In this document: in pieces, positions 16,894-27,016 of the stretch
Layout: every line of letters begins with the position of its first letter
Position numbering within the stretch: position 1 is the stretch's first letter
Source of the DNA: Citrobacter koseri ATCC BAA-895
GTDB lineage: Bacteria; Pseudomonadota; Gammaproteobacteria; Enterobacterales; Enterobacteriaceae
Reading direction: 5' to 3'
NCBI RefSeq assembly: GCF_000018045.1
Contig: NC_009792.1
Location: forward strand, 3,658,001-3,722,000
Length of the DNA stretch: 64,000 nt
Notes under the pieces: generated by a model
The model's database searches: none
What the model saw: only the letters and a program-made list of their open reading frames with translations
Told to the model about the DNA's origin: nothing
Position numbers and translations under genes: made by a program

Positions 16894-18645
16894 TCATAGC
16901 TGTGGTGTTGTCTGATATGGATATCCCCTTTTTGTTTTGTAACCTCTCTCTGATATCATGTATAAATGTTTCTTTGCACGCGAAGAAACAACATATAAAA
17001 GTCTACGGGCAACATAATTTTGATGCTCTGAGCTACAATTTATAATATCATTCCAATTAGGTATTTTTCCATTTAGTAACCCAGTGCAAATGACTACTTC
17101 ATACTCATCTCCTTTTGTTGAATGACAAGTTGTGATTTTAACACCGCTTCTAAAATTGAAAAATAAATGTAATTCATTTGCTTTATAAGCCATTTTATAC
17201 TTCAACATTCTTTTCAATGTGGCATTAATCAAAAGATCCATTTCTTGATAATAGTAGCTATCGATACTTATACTCAAGTTAATAGAATGGCAAAAGCTCG
17301 TTATAATCTCTCTCAACCAAACATCAATTTCACAATTGTAATCTACGGATAATGATATTTTATTTATTATCTTCAATATTTTTTTAGGAGACAAAGACTC
17401 TGTATACGGTGCGGCAACATTTAATTCCTGAAGGAAATCTCGCAATAGTTTCTGTCTTGTATTAAAATTAGATGGAACCCTCTTAATTAAAAAGAGTTTA
17501 ACCAAAGCAAGCCAGAGGTTTTCATTGTTTTTAGGTATAGGAGAGATCATGACTCCATCAACTTCTATATCCGGATTAAGAGTAACAATATCATTTGACA
17601 GTTTTATCACATCAAACCAGCCTGGACACAGAATAGCAATTTCATTTGAAAGCACTCCCTGAGCTAAATGAGTTCTAATAATACCTGATATATAAATAGG
17701 AAGTTGAGTAACATCTACCTCGCTTTCTTTAAAAATTACTGAGTTGAAATCCTTATTATCTGAAAGTGAATTAATATCATAATCTTCGTCTTTGTATTTA
17801 CTATAAAAATCAACAATAGATTGGCTACTACGAAAACACCCTGTTAATTTCATCTCGGTTAGATTATCAAGTTGGAAACAATCAATTAATTCATCTCTAT
17901 TCTTAACGACAGCCCCCAAACCAGTGTATATAGCTTGCTCTTTATCTCCAATAAAAGTAATCATTGTATTTTTCTTTAATACAATTTGTCTGAGTATCTC
18001 ATATTGTATAAGGGATGTATCTTGATACTCATCGACTAAAATACACCTTAAAAGTAAAGACAATCTTTCACAAAGTGCATTGTATTTTGTCAACACCCGA
18101 CAAGACAGATTTAATATCAAATCAAAATCGATTAATTTTTGCTCATACAAATGATTATGATATTCTTTTACAACCAAATATTCTTTGGTCCCACGGGAAT
18201 AAAGCTGACAAAGGTTAAAATCTAAATTAGTAAAAACTTTATCATTTGCAGATAAGCCATGCTTTTCTTTTAATTCATTTATGAGAAATTCCTTTTCATG
18301 CTCATCAATTACACTAAATCCTCGGCAAAGTCTTGGTATCTTATCTACATTAGGTTTTATAATCCAATTCAAACAAAAACTGTGTATTGTTCCAATCCAT
18401 AACGATTCACTACTTATGCCGAATGACATAATTCGTTCAAGAATTGTATCGGCTGCTATATTTGTATATGTAAGAGCAATTATCTTTTTTTTACCTATAC
18501 AAAATAGTTCTTTATTTTCTAAAATAAAACAAAGTTTAGAAACCAATGTCTTTGTTTTACCAGACCCTGGACATGCCGTTAACAATAAATTCCCGTTGAA
18601 TTTAACGGCATCCATTTGCTCAGAAGTTAAATTTCTATATGGCAT
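16894..18645 (-). CDS. gajB: UvrD/Rep-like superfamily 1 helicase, Gabija GajB-like
   Basis: 583 residues with a full set of SF1A motifs: Q motif LTSEQ, Walker A ACPGSGKT (24-31), IALTYTN, WIGTIHSF, Walker B VDEYQDTS (about 203-210), FIGDKEQAIYTG, GCFRSS, TTCHSTKGDEYEVVICTG and YVVSSRAKKHLYM. It begins 3 nt after the upstream OLD-family nuclease stop, an arrangement that defines Gabija-type systems, where GajB senses DNA ends and works with GajA. AT-rich codon use marks it as acquired. It could instead be the helicase of another OLD-class-2 pair. Confidence 0.83.
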   Translation of the reverse strand: MPYRNLTSEQMDAVKFNGNLLLTACPGSGKTKTLVSKLCFILENKELFCIGKKKIIALTYTNIAADTILERIMSFGISSESLWIGTIHSFCLNWIIKPNVDKIPRLCRGFSVIDEHEKEFLINELKEKHGLSANDKVFTNLDFNLCQLYSRGTKEYLVVKEYHNHLYEQKLIDFDLILNLSCRVLTKYNALCERLSLLLRCILVDEYQDTSLIQYEILRQIVLKKNTMITFIGDKEQAIYTGLGAVVKNRDELIDCFQLDNLTEMKLTGCFRSSQSIVDFYSKYKDEDYDINSLSDNKDFNSVIFKESEVDVTQLPIYISGIIRTHLAQGVLSNEIAILCPGWFDVIKLSNDIVTLNPDIEVDGVMISPIPKNNENLWLALVKLFLIKRVPSNFNTRQKLLRDFLQELNVAAPYTESLSPKKILKIINKISLSVDYNCEIDVWLREIITSFCHSINLSISIDSYYYQEMDLLINATLKRMLKYKMAYKANELHLFFNFRSGVKITTCHSTKGDEYEVVICTGLLNGKIPNWNDIINCSSEHQNYVARRLLYVVSSRAKKHLYMISERGYKTKRGYPYQTTPQL

Positions 18646-18648
18646 AAA

Positions 18649-20760
18649 CTATAACTCCAACAGTCTTACAAAACTGTCATTGAAATGTTTCTTATATTCT
18701 ATCATTTTACTAGAAAAATCCTTTTCGGCATTTATACAGTCAAATTCTTTAACCCCCATTAAAGACATATTGTAATCAAGCATTTTTTGATATATAGGCT
18801 CGACATTTCTATCTCGAAGAACAAATTGAATGGCCTGTAAAATATAATCAGGAACACGATTATCAACACTAAGATGCTCTACCATTTCAGTAGCCAACCA
18901 TCCCTTCCCTATTTTCTTTGCAAACTTTAATACTCTTTTATATCGAACTCTGAGATCAGATGAATTTACATCTGATTCAGCCTTTTTAAAATACGCTTCT
19001 TTTTTATACTCTGTTTTCATAACCTCTAAAAACAAGTTATTGTTTTCATCGTAGCGAACAAGCTCAGTTTCGAAAGTATTTTCTGCGTAATGAACCGTAA
19101 TAAACTCATTACCTTCAATATATTTATCTAACTCTTCTTTTCTTCGTAACCCATCATCTTCGGCATCTACCAGAGATTCGACAAAATCCGCATCAAAAAT
19201 ATCATCAGCTACTTTTACATAGGCCGAATCAAGATCCGTGAGAATTGCACATTTTCTTTTCAGCCGTTTTTCATGGAAAAGGTTAGAAATATGTTTAAAA
19301 ACAGTGCCATCTACTTTGATCAGACTTATGCCCAACTCATCTAAGCTGATTCCCAAAGTTTCTTTTACCATTGCTGGTATTAAAATAAGTTCTGCATCGC
19401 CTTCTACCAGAATGACACTTTTAGCAAACAAAAGGTCACTACGAATTGCATCAAGATATCGTTCTACGGAAGAAATTTCTTTCGGCGTCAAACCAAACGA
19501 TGGATGATATACATCAGTGAATCCTTTTTGGCGTGATAGTATATTCATTGATGATATTTTTGATACAGAACTAATTTGTGTTGAATGTGTAGATACAAAC
19601 ACTTGCGTATTTTTAAAATTGAAGTTATCGAAAAGGGTTTTTTGGATATGGTTATGAATATGTGCTTCGGGCTCTTCAATTAACAAGAAGTGAGTAATAT
19701 GCTCTTCACTATCCCTTATTTCTTCATATTCATATAACTTTAAAGCAAGATAAATTAAGTTTGCTCCACCAAGACTCAGATCATCAATCTTTCCTGAGCC
19801 ATTGTAATCCAGAGAATCTTCAACCACTAAGCCAAGTGATTGAATTAATTCTGTGAAATCTTCTGGAAGTTGTGAGGATACTAATATTTTAGGGGAATAA
19901 GTCGAACCTACTGTATTAAGTAATGAAGCAGATATCTTATTACTCAATCTCTCAATTTCAGGTATAGCTGAAATTTTACCATTGATCTCTTTAACATTTT
20001 CTACAATATCTTTTCTATCATCAATTTGTTTACTTTTTAAAGTAAGTAATTTATACAATGGATTCGTTTTATAATATTTAAGATCTGCAACTACATTCCT
20101 AAGTGCTTTGACATAAGTGCAAGCGACTTCGCTGCCTAAGGCAAAGTAAGGTGGCTTCTTAACCCCTAATACAGTAGCATCATCATCATTAGGATTTGAA
20201 AAGGAGTAACTATCAAAATCACCAACTACTTGTTTATAAATTTCGTCATTATTCAAATCAACCTTTGTTCTAACAAAAGCTACTGCTTCATATGTTTCTT
20301 TAGAAATAATATGGTTAGATGCAAATTCAGTAAAAGAAGCAGATCTTGCTTCCACATTGTCATCTTCTAATGTTAACTCATAAAGCTTTTGTCGAATATG
20401 AAATTTAGGTCGATATATAAAAGTATAATTACCTTCCTTTATAGACTTATCATTACCATCATTTACTGTATAGTTGGCAAGGACCTGTTCTTCCTCCGAC
20501 TCACTTAAATCATCAAAATATAGCGTAATTATGATCCAATGACCAAAGGGTTCGGATAATCCACGGTAGAAGTCCTCATTAGATAGAATCCTAGAATTCA
20601 TTGGGAGAGAATCATCTAGAATTAATCTCATCGCATTAAATAAATTTGTTTTTCCCGAAGCATTTTCACCGATAATTGTATTCACTGAGCCTTTAACAAA
20701 GTAGAAATTTGAGCTTCGAAAGTTTTTATAGTTTCTAATAGCTAATTTATTGATATACAT
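18649..20760 (-). CDS. gajA: OLD-family ATPase/TOPRIM nuclease, Gabija GajA-like
   Basis: 703 residues from the ATG at 20760 (MYINKLAIRNYKNFR); starts up to 20871 are in frame but add unrelated residues. ABC-type ATPase: Walker A GENASGKT (31-38), signature DLSLGGANL (about 326), Walker B LLIEEPEAH (about 357) and VFVSTHST. A TOPRIM domain follows, with VEGDAE (about 449) and TDLDSA (about 507). Gabija GajA is a DNA-nicking endonuclease held in check by nucleotides and released when phage replication depletes them. At 703 residues it is longer than the 578-residue Bacillus prototype, with extra sequence after TOPRIM. Confidence 0.83.
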   Translation of the reverse strand: MYINKLAIRNYKNFRSSNFYFVKGSVNTIIGENASGKTNLFNAMRLILDDSLPMNSRILSNEDFYRGLSEPFGHWIIITLYFDDLSESEEEQVLANYTVNDGNDKSIKEGNYTFIYRPKFHIRQKLYELTLEDDNVEARSASFTEFASNHIISKETYEAVAFVRTKVDLNNDEIYKQVVGDFDSYSFSNPNDDDATVLGVKKPPYFALGSEVACTYVKALRNVVADLKYYKTNPLYKLLTLKSKQIDDRKDIVENVKEINGKISAIPEIERLSNKISASLLNTVGSTYSPKILVSSQLPEDFTELIQSLGLVVEDSLDYNGSGKIDDLSLGGANLIYLALKLYEYEEIRDSEEHITHFLLIEEPEAHIHNHIQKTLFDNFNFKNTQVFVSTHSTQISSVSKISSMNILSRQKGFTDVYHPSFGLTPKEISSVERYLDAIRSDLLFAKSVILVEGDAELILIPAMVKETLGISLDELGISLIKVDGTVFKHISNLFHEKRLKRKCAILTDLDSAYVKVADDIFDADFVESLVDAEDDGLRRKEELDKYIEGNEFITVHYAENTFETELVRYDENNNLFLEVMKTEYKKEAYFKKAESDVNSSDLRVRYKRVLKFAKKIGKGWLATEMVEHLSVDNRVPDYILQAIQFVLRDRNVEPIYQKMLDYNMSLMGVKEFDCINAEKDFSSKMIEYKKHFNDSFVRLLEL

Positions 20761-21054
20761 AGTAATCGATTGGGCCCTTAGCATAGTTTTACTACACATT
20801 AGATTACTCCATAGCCACCAGAAGCACAAAGCCATCGAGTTCAAAAGTCTAGTTAAGTCAAGTAAAAGCAATATAGTTTACAAAAGGGACTAAAAGAAAA
20901 GATATAATACCGCATTGAAATTTGATTATGAAAACCAATATAACGATTAAAACACTTTTAAATCAATAGATTACACTAGATAAAAATTAATATTGACGAT
21001 GCAACATAACTATCGGATATTAAATGAACAAAAAATTTCAGACACATCCTAACA
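20761..21054. other. Divergent promoter region between gajA and the ATP-grasp gene
   Basis: 294 nt, strongly AT-rich, with no convincing open frame. It must hold the promoters of both the Gabija pair (minus) and the ATP-grasp operon (plus). I see no operator palindrome that stands out. Confidence 0.6.
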
Positions 21055-22008
21055 ATGATCTTGATACTTACTGACAGTAACGATGTTCATGCAGATGTAG
21101 TTTCGATGAAACTCGGTGATAACTATTTCCGTTTGAATTTAGATATAGAAGCCCTTAAAGATACCAAAATTAGCTTTGATGGCTCTGAATGGACTATCTC
21201 CCAGAACGGAAAAACGATCAAAAATTCATCCGTAAAATGTGTTTGGCCAAGGCGGGTATCTGTTCAAGTCAATTCTGAACAACAGCAAGATCAAAGTAAT
21301 GGTTTCAGATTATGGCGATCTGAATGGAATAAAAGCCTTTTTGGTCTATATAATGCATTATCTGAAAGTTGCTGGTTTAATCATGTAAGAGATGCAACTC
21401 TCGCTGATAACAAGTATTTTCAACATAAAATAGCTAATGAAGTTGGGCTAAATAATCCAGCATTTATAACATCAAACTCCAAACAAGACCTCAAAAATTT
21501 CTTAACTACTTATCCTGATTCGGTTGTTAAATTCATGTCGCAAGATATGTATGTCTCTGAATCAGGTGAGATATTAGGTCTATATGTAAACAAAATCACT
21601 TTAGAACAATTAGAAAGTTTCTCAAACGATTCAGAAAATCCTATTACTCTTCAAAAATATGTTAATAAAAAATTTGAAGTTAGATACACAGTAATTGAAG
21701 ATAAACATTTTGCTTGCGCTATAGACTCTCAGCATTCAAACAAGGCAAAAGTAGACTGGCGTAGATACGATATACCTAATACACCGCACTGGAAAATTGA
21801 TGCACCCACAGCGGTGAAGGAAAAAATAAATTCCTTAATGTCTAAGTTAAACCTTCGATATGGGGCTTTAGATTTCATCGTCGATGAAAATAATGACTGG
21901 TGGTTCTTAGAGGTGAATTCTGCTGGTCAATGGTTATGGATCGAAGATTTGTCCGGCATGGATATTTCCGGGTCCATTGCAAATTGGTTAACTTCAAATA
22001 GCAGGTGA
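21055..22008 (+). CDS. MvdC/MvdD-like ATP-grasp peptide ligase (putative graspetide synthetase)
   Basis: 317 residues. The N-terminus (MILILTDSNDVHADVVSMKL) resembles the pre-ATP-grasp domain of microviridin-type ligases. The centre and C-terminus have ATP-grasp features: NEVGLNNPAFITSN, a Lys in VVKFMSQDM, ITLQKYVNKKFEVRYTVI (strand with Lys and Arg), LRYGALDFIVDENNDWWFLEVNSAGQW (metal-binding Asp/Glu/Asn). Such enzymes join Asp or Glu side chains of a short precursor to Ser, Thr or Lys, forming macrocyclic esters or amides. The adjoining 68-codon frame is the likely substrate. The assignment rests on motif recognition, with the product unknown. Confidence 0.75.
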   Translation: MILILTDSNDVHADVVSMKLGDNYFRLNLDIEALKDTKISFDGSEWTISQNGKTIKNSSVKCVWPRRVSVQVNSEQQQDQSNGFRLWRSEWNKSLFGLYNALSESCWFNHVRDATLADNKYFQHKIANEVGLNNPAFITSNSKQDLKNFLTTYPDSVVKFMSQDMYVSESGEILGLYVNKITLEQLESFSNDSENPITLQKYVNKKFEVRYTVIEDKHFACAIDSQHSNKAKVDWRRYDIPNTPHWKIDAPTAVKEKINSLMSKLNLRYGALDFIVDENNDWWFLEVNSAGQWLWIEDLSGMDISGSIANWLTSNSR

Positions 22009-22011
22009 ACT

Positions 22012-22218
22012 ATGAATGTATTTGGTTTAAATTTTCTTGAGAAAATGGAATCGGAACAAAAAGTAGATGTATCAAATTGGGCATGGAAACCTGAGAATAG
22101 TGAAGCTCAACGAATCTATGGTTCAGGTATGTCAACGAAATCTCGTGAATCTACTTATGCTGCTGAAAAAGATAGCAGAGAAGATTCAGATCGCCCCAAT
22201 GAAGGATTAGCAGCTTAA
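22012..22218 (+). CDS. Candidate graspetide precursor peptide (68 aa)
   Basis: Begins 3 nt after the ATP-grasp stop, its ribosome site AGGTG overlapping that stop codon, so the two are translationally coupled. It has a leader-like N-terminal half (NVFGLNFLEKM, amphipathic) and a C-terminal half crowded with Asp/Glu and Ser/Thr/Lys (SRESTYAAEKDSREDSD), the residues graspetide ligases connect, ending in small residues. No signal peptide. The size, position and composition fit a RiPP precursor, but the family is not one I recognise, and the function is inference. Confidence 0.65.
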   Translation: MNVFGLNFLEKMESEQKVDVSNWAWKPENSEAQRIYGSGMSTKSRESTYAAEKDSREDSDRPNEGLAA

Positions 22219-22271
22219 TAATATAACCAGTGAGGAAATATTAACTCACTGGTTACTACAAAGGAAAGAAT

Positions 22272-22655
22272 ATGAATCAAGTAGACATCTTTTTGAAAGT
22301 GATAATTGGTATATTTTTCTTTATATATGTTATATTGTTTTGCTATGTTATTTCTGAAATGATTGGCCCCTTAAATTATTTGATTTTCTTTCTTCCTTTC
22401 ATCATTTCAATATCCCTATGCATGTTTTTCAAAAAAAACTTAAATAAGCTTAAAAGTGCAAATGATTTTTTGCTTTTTTCTTCTGCTGGACTTGGTGCTA
22501 TTAAGTTAGTTGCTTCTAAACTGAATCATGATAGCTTAGTATTGAATCAAATTATAGATGCTTTAAAAAATAGTACATTACTGCTAATGATTTTAGCCAC
22601 AGCTGCGACGTTGAAGGCATCCATAGCTCTTTTTGAGATTTTTACTAACGAATAA
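22272..22655 (+). CDS. Small membrane protein in the ATP-grasp operon
   Basis: 127 residues with two adjacent hydrophobic helices (about 8-30 and 34-52) and a third C-terminal hydrophobic segment (about 100-122). It begins 53 nt after the peptide gene on the same strand, with AAGGAAAG before the ATG. I do not recognise the family. In context it could export, anchor or give immunity to the peptide product, or be the effector; none of these is shown by the sequence. Confidence 0.6.
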   Translation: MNQVDIFLKVIIGIFFFIYVILFCYVISEMIGPLNYLIFFLPFIISISLCMFFKKNLNKLKSANDFLLFSSAGLGAIKLVASKLNHDSLVLNQIIDALKNSTLLLMILATAATLKASIALFEIFTNE

Positions 22656-22854
22656 AATTATTGCTTTCACGTTTTTTTAGCTTCATATAATTTTTAAGAA
22701 TTAGCACGCAAATTATAGGAATCATTAGAACCATGATCGGAGTTAGGAAATACAATCCGTCTTTAATCCATGGTTCTTTTATTATTAATGATAAAAATAA
22801 AAAAAAGACAATACATATTAATGAAGCTGATAAAGCTATAATTTTTTCTTTCAT
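22645..22854 (-). CDS. Small two-helix membrane protein (hypothetical)
   Basis: 69 residues from the ATG at 22854, with GAGAGGG six nt upstream (an adjacent ATG at 22857 adds one Met). Two hydrophobic helices are separated by a charged turn (IIKEPWIKDG), with a basic C-terminal tail. Its end overlaps the end of the preceding plus-strand gene by 11 nt. It is convergent with the ATP-grasp operon and could be an accessory or an unrelated orphan. It may not be a real gene, though the ribosome site supports it. Confidence 0.45.
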   Translation of the reverse strand: MKEKIIALSASLICIVFFLFLSLIIKEPWIKDGLYFLTPIMVLMIPIICVLILKNYMKLKKRESNNFIR

Positions 22855-22921
22855 CATAAACCCTCTCGTGTTTTATATATAAATAGCTTATTTTAATCTA
22901 TTGTCAACACCCCATTAAATT

Positions 22922-22975
22922 AAGCAAGAGCTAACTCAGAGATGCTCCGCTTCTCTAAGTTGCCTTGCTTTTTCT
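22922..22975 (+). terminator. Long bulged hairpin with T-run, probable terminator
   Basis: AAGCAAG pairs with CTTGCTT and inner arms AACT/AGTT and AGAGA/TCTCT extend the stem around a loop of about 9 nt; TTTTT follows on the plus strand. It would end transcription of the ATP-grasp operon reading across the minus-strand small gene. Confidence 0.55.
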
Positions 22976-23156
22976 GCTCTTTGATTGAAAAAGAATGATT
23001 TAAACCTGGAACCTTAACTTTCGAACTCCTAATTTAATTAGGATGTAATTAATTGCCACATGAAAAGAGAACTTTTGTATGCCGATACGAAATTTCTATG
23101 ATCTACTATTTAATCGATGTAAAATTGTTACTCCTTCGTTTGATATGGAATAAAAA

Positions 23157-23903
23157 ATGGGAAAATTTGCGGATTTTAATATCAAAAACAATACCGAAAA
23201 TACTAATGTCAGTCAAAGCAACAGTGGTGGTTATAATGTTCAAAATACCCAGGTCATAAATAATCGAACCATCAACAATCATTATACAAAGCAAAATTCT
23301 AATGGTGATGGCGATGCAGGTGCTTTTATGGCGGGAGCGATCATTTTAACTATAGGAATAGGATTTGTCATCTGGTCATTTTTCACACATTATCAAGAAA
23401 TTTATCCCATTTTAAAAACGGGTGCTTTATTCTCTCCTGTATTCTCGATAATTGGAATTATAGCTTTGGTTCTTAGAAAAGAGGTTGAAACGACAGATTT
23501 TGTCAGGTTTTTTTTCTTAGTCTTAGCTGGAGGTTCTGTTTTTTTATTAAATGAATATTTGAATATAAATGTTCCATTAGAAATCATAGACTTATCAAAA
23601 CGAGCCGCATCGGTTTCAGGTTTTTGGAACGGATTAAACGAATATGGCAAAAACCTTTCTTTGTCGTTGATATCTTCGAGTATCTTGATTGGTGCATCAA
23701 TAATATTGATAATCTTCGCTGCATTCAGAGAATTATCATACTCCTTAGCTAACAAAAACATGTCTGGATTTTGGTTTATAAGTCTTAAAATAACTAATTT
23801 ATTCCGTATTCAAGCTCTTGGTAATGGTGGGATCATAACTTTAATCTTGGCACTAACCTTTTTAACATTAAATGGATATGTGTTCCACTTTGAATGGAAC
23901 TAA
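23157..23903 (+). CDS. Membrane protein with Asn/Gln-rich N-terminus (unknown)
   Basis: 248 residues. The first about 50 residues are rich in Asn, Gln, Thr and Ser (NNTENTNVSQSNSGGYNVQ...), followed by five or six hydrophobic helices (from about residues 57, 85, 115, 175 and 225). Similar heads on membrane proteins occur in bacterial conflict loci, and polar low-complexity segments can self-assemble; both points are context, not proof. No catalytic motif seen. Stands alone, with a terminator directly after. AT-rich like its neighbours. Confidence 0.7.
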   Translation: MGKFADFNIKNNTENTNVSQSNSGGYNVQNTQVINNRTINNHYTKQNSNGDGDAGAFMAGAIILTIGIGFVIWSFFTHYQEIYPILKTGALFSPVFSIIGIIALVLRKEVETTDFVRFFFLVLAGGSVFLLNEYLNINVPLEIIDLSKRAASVSGFWNGLNEYGKNLSLSLISSSILIGASIILIIFAAFRELSYSLANKNMSGFWFISLKITNLFRIQALGNGGIITLILALTFLTLNGYVFHFEWN

Positions 23904-23911
23904 TTTTACAT

Positions 23912-23936
23912 GGGCCTTTTGGCCCTTATTTTTTAA
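23912..23936 (+). terminator. Rho-independent terminator
   Basis: GGGCC-TTTT-GGCCC followed by TTATTTTTT, 8 nt past the membrane-protein stop codon. Confidence 0.85.
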
Positions 23937-24007
23937 TGAATAAACTAATATTTACAGCTTATTGATATATTCATCTTAATTTTTATTATTTAGATTTATC
24001 TTATTTA

Positions 24008-24031
24008 CTAATTAATCTCTTTTTTAATTAG
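24008..24031. other. Inverted repeat upstream of the mob genes, oriT candidate
   Basis: CTAATTAA (24008-24015) and TTAATTAG (24024-24031) flank an 8-nt T-rich loop, 134 nt before the mobC-like gene, in an AT-rich non-coding stretch. Relaxase genes usually lie beside their oriT, and an inverted repeat near the nick site is typical, so this is the most likely place. No nick-site consensus can be assigned with confidence. Confidence 0.35.
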
Positions 24032-24561
24032 CCGCCTATTCTTATCCAATAGAGAAGCAAACATATTAAATCGCACTTAACATTGACAACTAATAATTAT
24101 TTACTATAACAAGAGGTAAAGTTAGTTAATTACTTTTAAAGCATGACATATAAAAGGAGTTTATATGGCAAATAAAAAATCGCAGTTTTTGAACACTAAG
24201 GATGCAAAACATTCAACTTCAAAGTGTAACTTACTACCACAGGAATTACGAATTCATTGTGTTAGTGTTCGTCTTAACAATGCTGAATTGGCCAAGCTTA
24301 ATACATTGAGGGAGCATTATTCGAAAGGAGAGTGGCTTCGTATGGCTTCCCTTCAAAAATTGCCTCCAGTTATACCAGCTATTAATACCAAAGCCTGGAT
24401 AGCTTTAACTGACATATCACAAAAACTAAATCGAATTGCGATCCATATCGATGGTAAGAGCAAAGATAGCAAGCTTACTCATACAGAGCTTTTCGCCGTG
24501 AAGCGACAACTCGAAGAGCTTCGCAAGAATGTTTTAAGTGACGGTATATGGAGCCTCCCGA

Positions 24562-25773
<1,212 letters not shown>

Positions 25774-25996
25774 ACAGTCAATTGCAAAAAATTTTCGTAA
25801 CCGCACTCTGCCATGTAGTAATAAATTTTCGTTTAGTCAATAAAATATTGATCGTTATTACAGATCGATAAATTAGTTATGATAGATAATGCCTATCAAG
25901 TGCAAATCATCGATCGGTACAAGCAATTTTACTAAAGCAAGACCTTCATCGAGAATCCCTACAAACACGCAGTAAATCTTCCACCCTGGGGTTGCT

Positions 25997-26269
25997 ATGA
26001 AAAACGAAACAATAAAGTGCCCGTTCTGCTTTACACAAAGTCCTCATGGTGTGCGGATTTGTAAAGGCTGCCATGCAAAGATCGCTTACGGTGAAAGCCC
26101 GCTCAGTGTGGCATTCCTGTTTCAATTCGTTGCATTTGGTCTCGCGTGGTTAGCATTTTCGTGGACTGGCAGCACTCTTGTATCAGTCATTACGTTTTTC
26201 GTAAGCATCATTATTCTTATCTATAAAATTAAAAAAACGTATGCAGACAGAGTTGTTTTTTTACGGTGA
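25997..26269 (+). CDS. Zinc-ribbon membrane protein (hypothetical)
   Basis: 90 residues. N-terminal zinc ribbon with two CxxC knuckles (KCPFCF at about 8-13 and CKGCH at about 24-28), then two transmembrane helices and a short basic tail. A small cytoplasmic metal-binding head on a membrane anchor; function unknown. First of three short codirectional genes ending at a terminator. Confidence 0.65.
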   Translation: MKNETIKCPFCFTQSPHGVRICKGCHAKIAYGESPLSVAFLFQFVAFGLAWLAFSWTGSTLVSVITFFVSIIILIYKIKKTYADRVVFLR

Positions 26270-26310
26270 AATTAATTTCACACAACCGCAAACCTAAAAT
26301 GAGAAAGTAA

Positions 26311-26697
26311 ATGAACCGATTTATAAAGTCCTCTTTTTTTATTATTGTCTTCCTGCTTTCTGGCTGTTCAACATCAGGGAACCAGAACCTTAAAAACGAA
26401 ACACCTCAAAGCCTGCAATCAAAGATCATTAAAAACAAAACAACTAAGACGGAGCTACTCGCTAAACTCGGTGAGCCTGACACCAGAACGACTCTCGATG
26501 ACGGAAATGAGCAGTGGAGATACTTTATGTATAACAATCAGTTCAATGCCTCAACGTTCATTCCTGTGGTTGGGCTACTAACTGGTGGTTCACAGACTCA
26601 GTCTAAAACTCTTGAAATAGATTTCAAAGGCGAAATTGTCAGCAAATGGTCTTTCTCCTCTGATAATAGCAACACTAAATCTGGTGTTCTTAATTAA
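26311..26697 (+). CDS. SmpA/OmlA-fold lipoprotein (hypothetical)
   Basis: 128 residues. Lipoprotein signal with lipobox LLSGC (Cys about residue 19), then a BamE-like motif (NKTTKTELLAKLGEPDTRTTLDDGNEQWRYFMYN). Such proteins are common island and phage cargo; the fold is shared with BamE, but this is not the core bamE (13010-13354). Role in the envelope unknown. Confidence 0.72.
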   Translation: MNRFIKSSFFIIVFLLSGCSTSGNQNLKNETPQSLQSKIIKNKTTKTELLAKLGEPDTRTTLDDGNEQWRYFMYNNQFNASTFIPVVGLLTGGSQTQSKTLEIDFKGEIVSKWSFSSDNSNTKSGVLN

Positions 26698-26709
26698 TTT
26701 GGATAAAAA

Positions 26710-26973
26710 ATGAAATCATACTCAATCCTTACTGTTATCCTGACTACATTTCTTCTAACCGCATGTAACAGTGAACCATCAGAAAAAGATATTTATTCTG
26801 CTTTAAGTAAATGGATGGGAAGCCAACTGACCTCCGTAAATAAAGTAGATTGCACAAAGGAATCTGATAAAAGCTATAAATGTAATGTAGTGATGGATAT
26901 CAGTGGTTCAAAACAAGCAGCATCTATTAAAATCCTAAAAACAGATGACGGCTGGCAATTTGTAGGCAATTAG
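26710..26973 (+). CDS. Small lipoprotein (hypothetical)
   Basis: 87 residues with signal peptide and lipobox LLTAC (Cys about residue 19), then a compact domain with two Cys (VDCTKESDKSYKCNVVMD) that could form a disulphide. It lies 12 nt after the preceding lipoprotein and is probably co-transcribed. No family recognised with confidence. Confidence 0.65.
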   Translation: MKSYSILTVILTTFLLTACNSEPSEKDIYSALSKWMGSQLTSVNKVDCTKESDKSYKCNVVMDISGSKQAASIKILKTDDGWQFVGN

Positions 26974-26993
26974 CAATAATTAATTATTAAAAT

Positions 26994-27016
26994 AAAGCTC
27001 CCTTTCGGGAGCTTTT
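26994..27016. terminator. Bidirectional Rho-independent terminator
   Basis: AAAGCTCCC-TTTC-GGGAGCTTT with A/T runs on both sides, between the convergent lipoprotein gene (plus) and the 142-residue gene (minus), whose stop codon it overlaps. Confidence 0.88.

Noticed and set aside
23053..23259. Plus-strand frame overlapping the start of the Asn-rich membrane protein
   Set aside because: Overlaps a better gene in another frame and has no good start signal.
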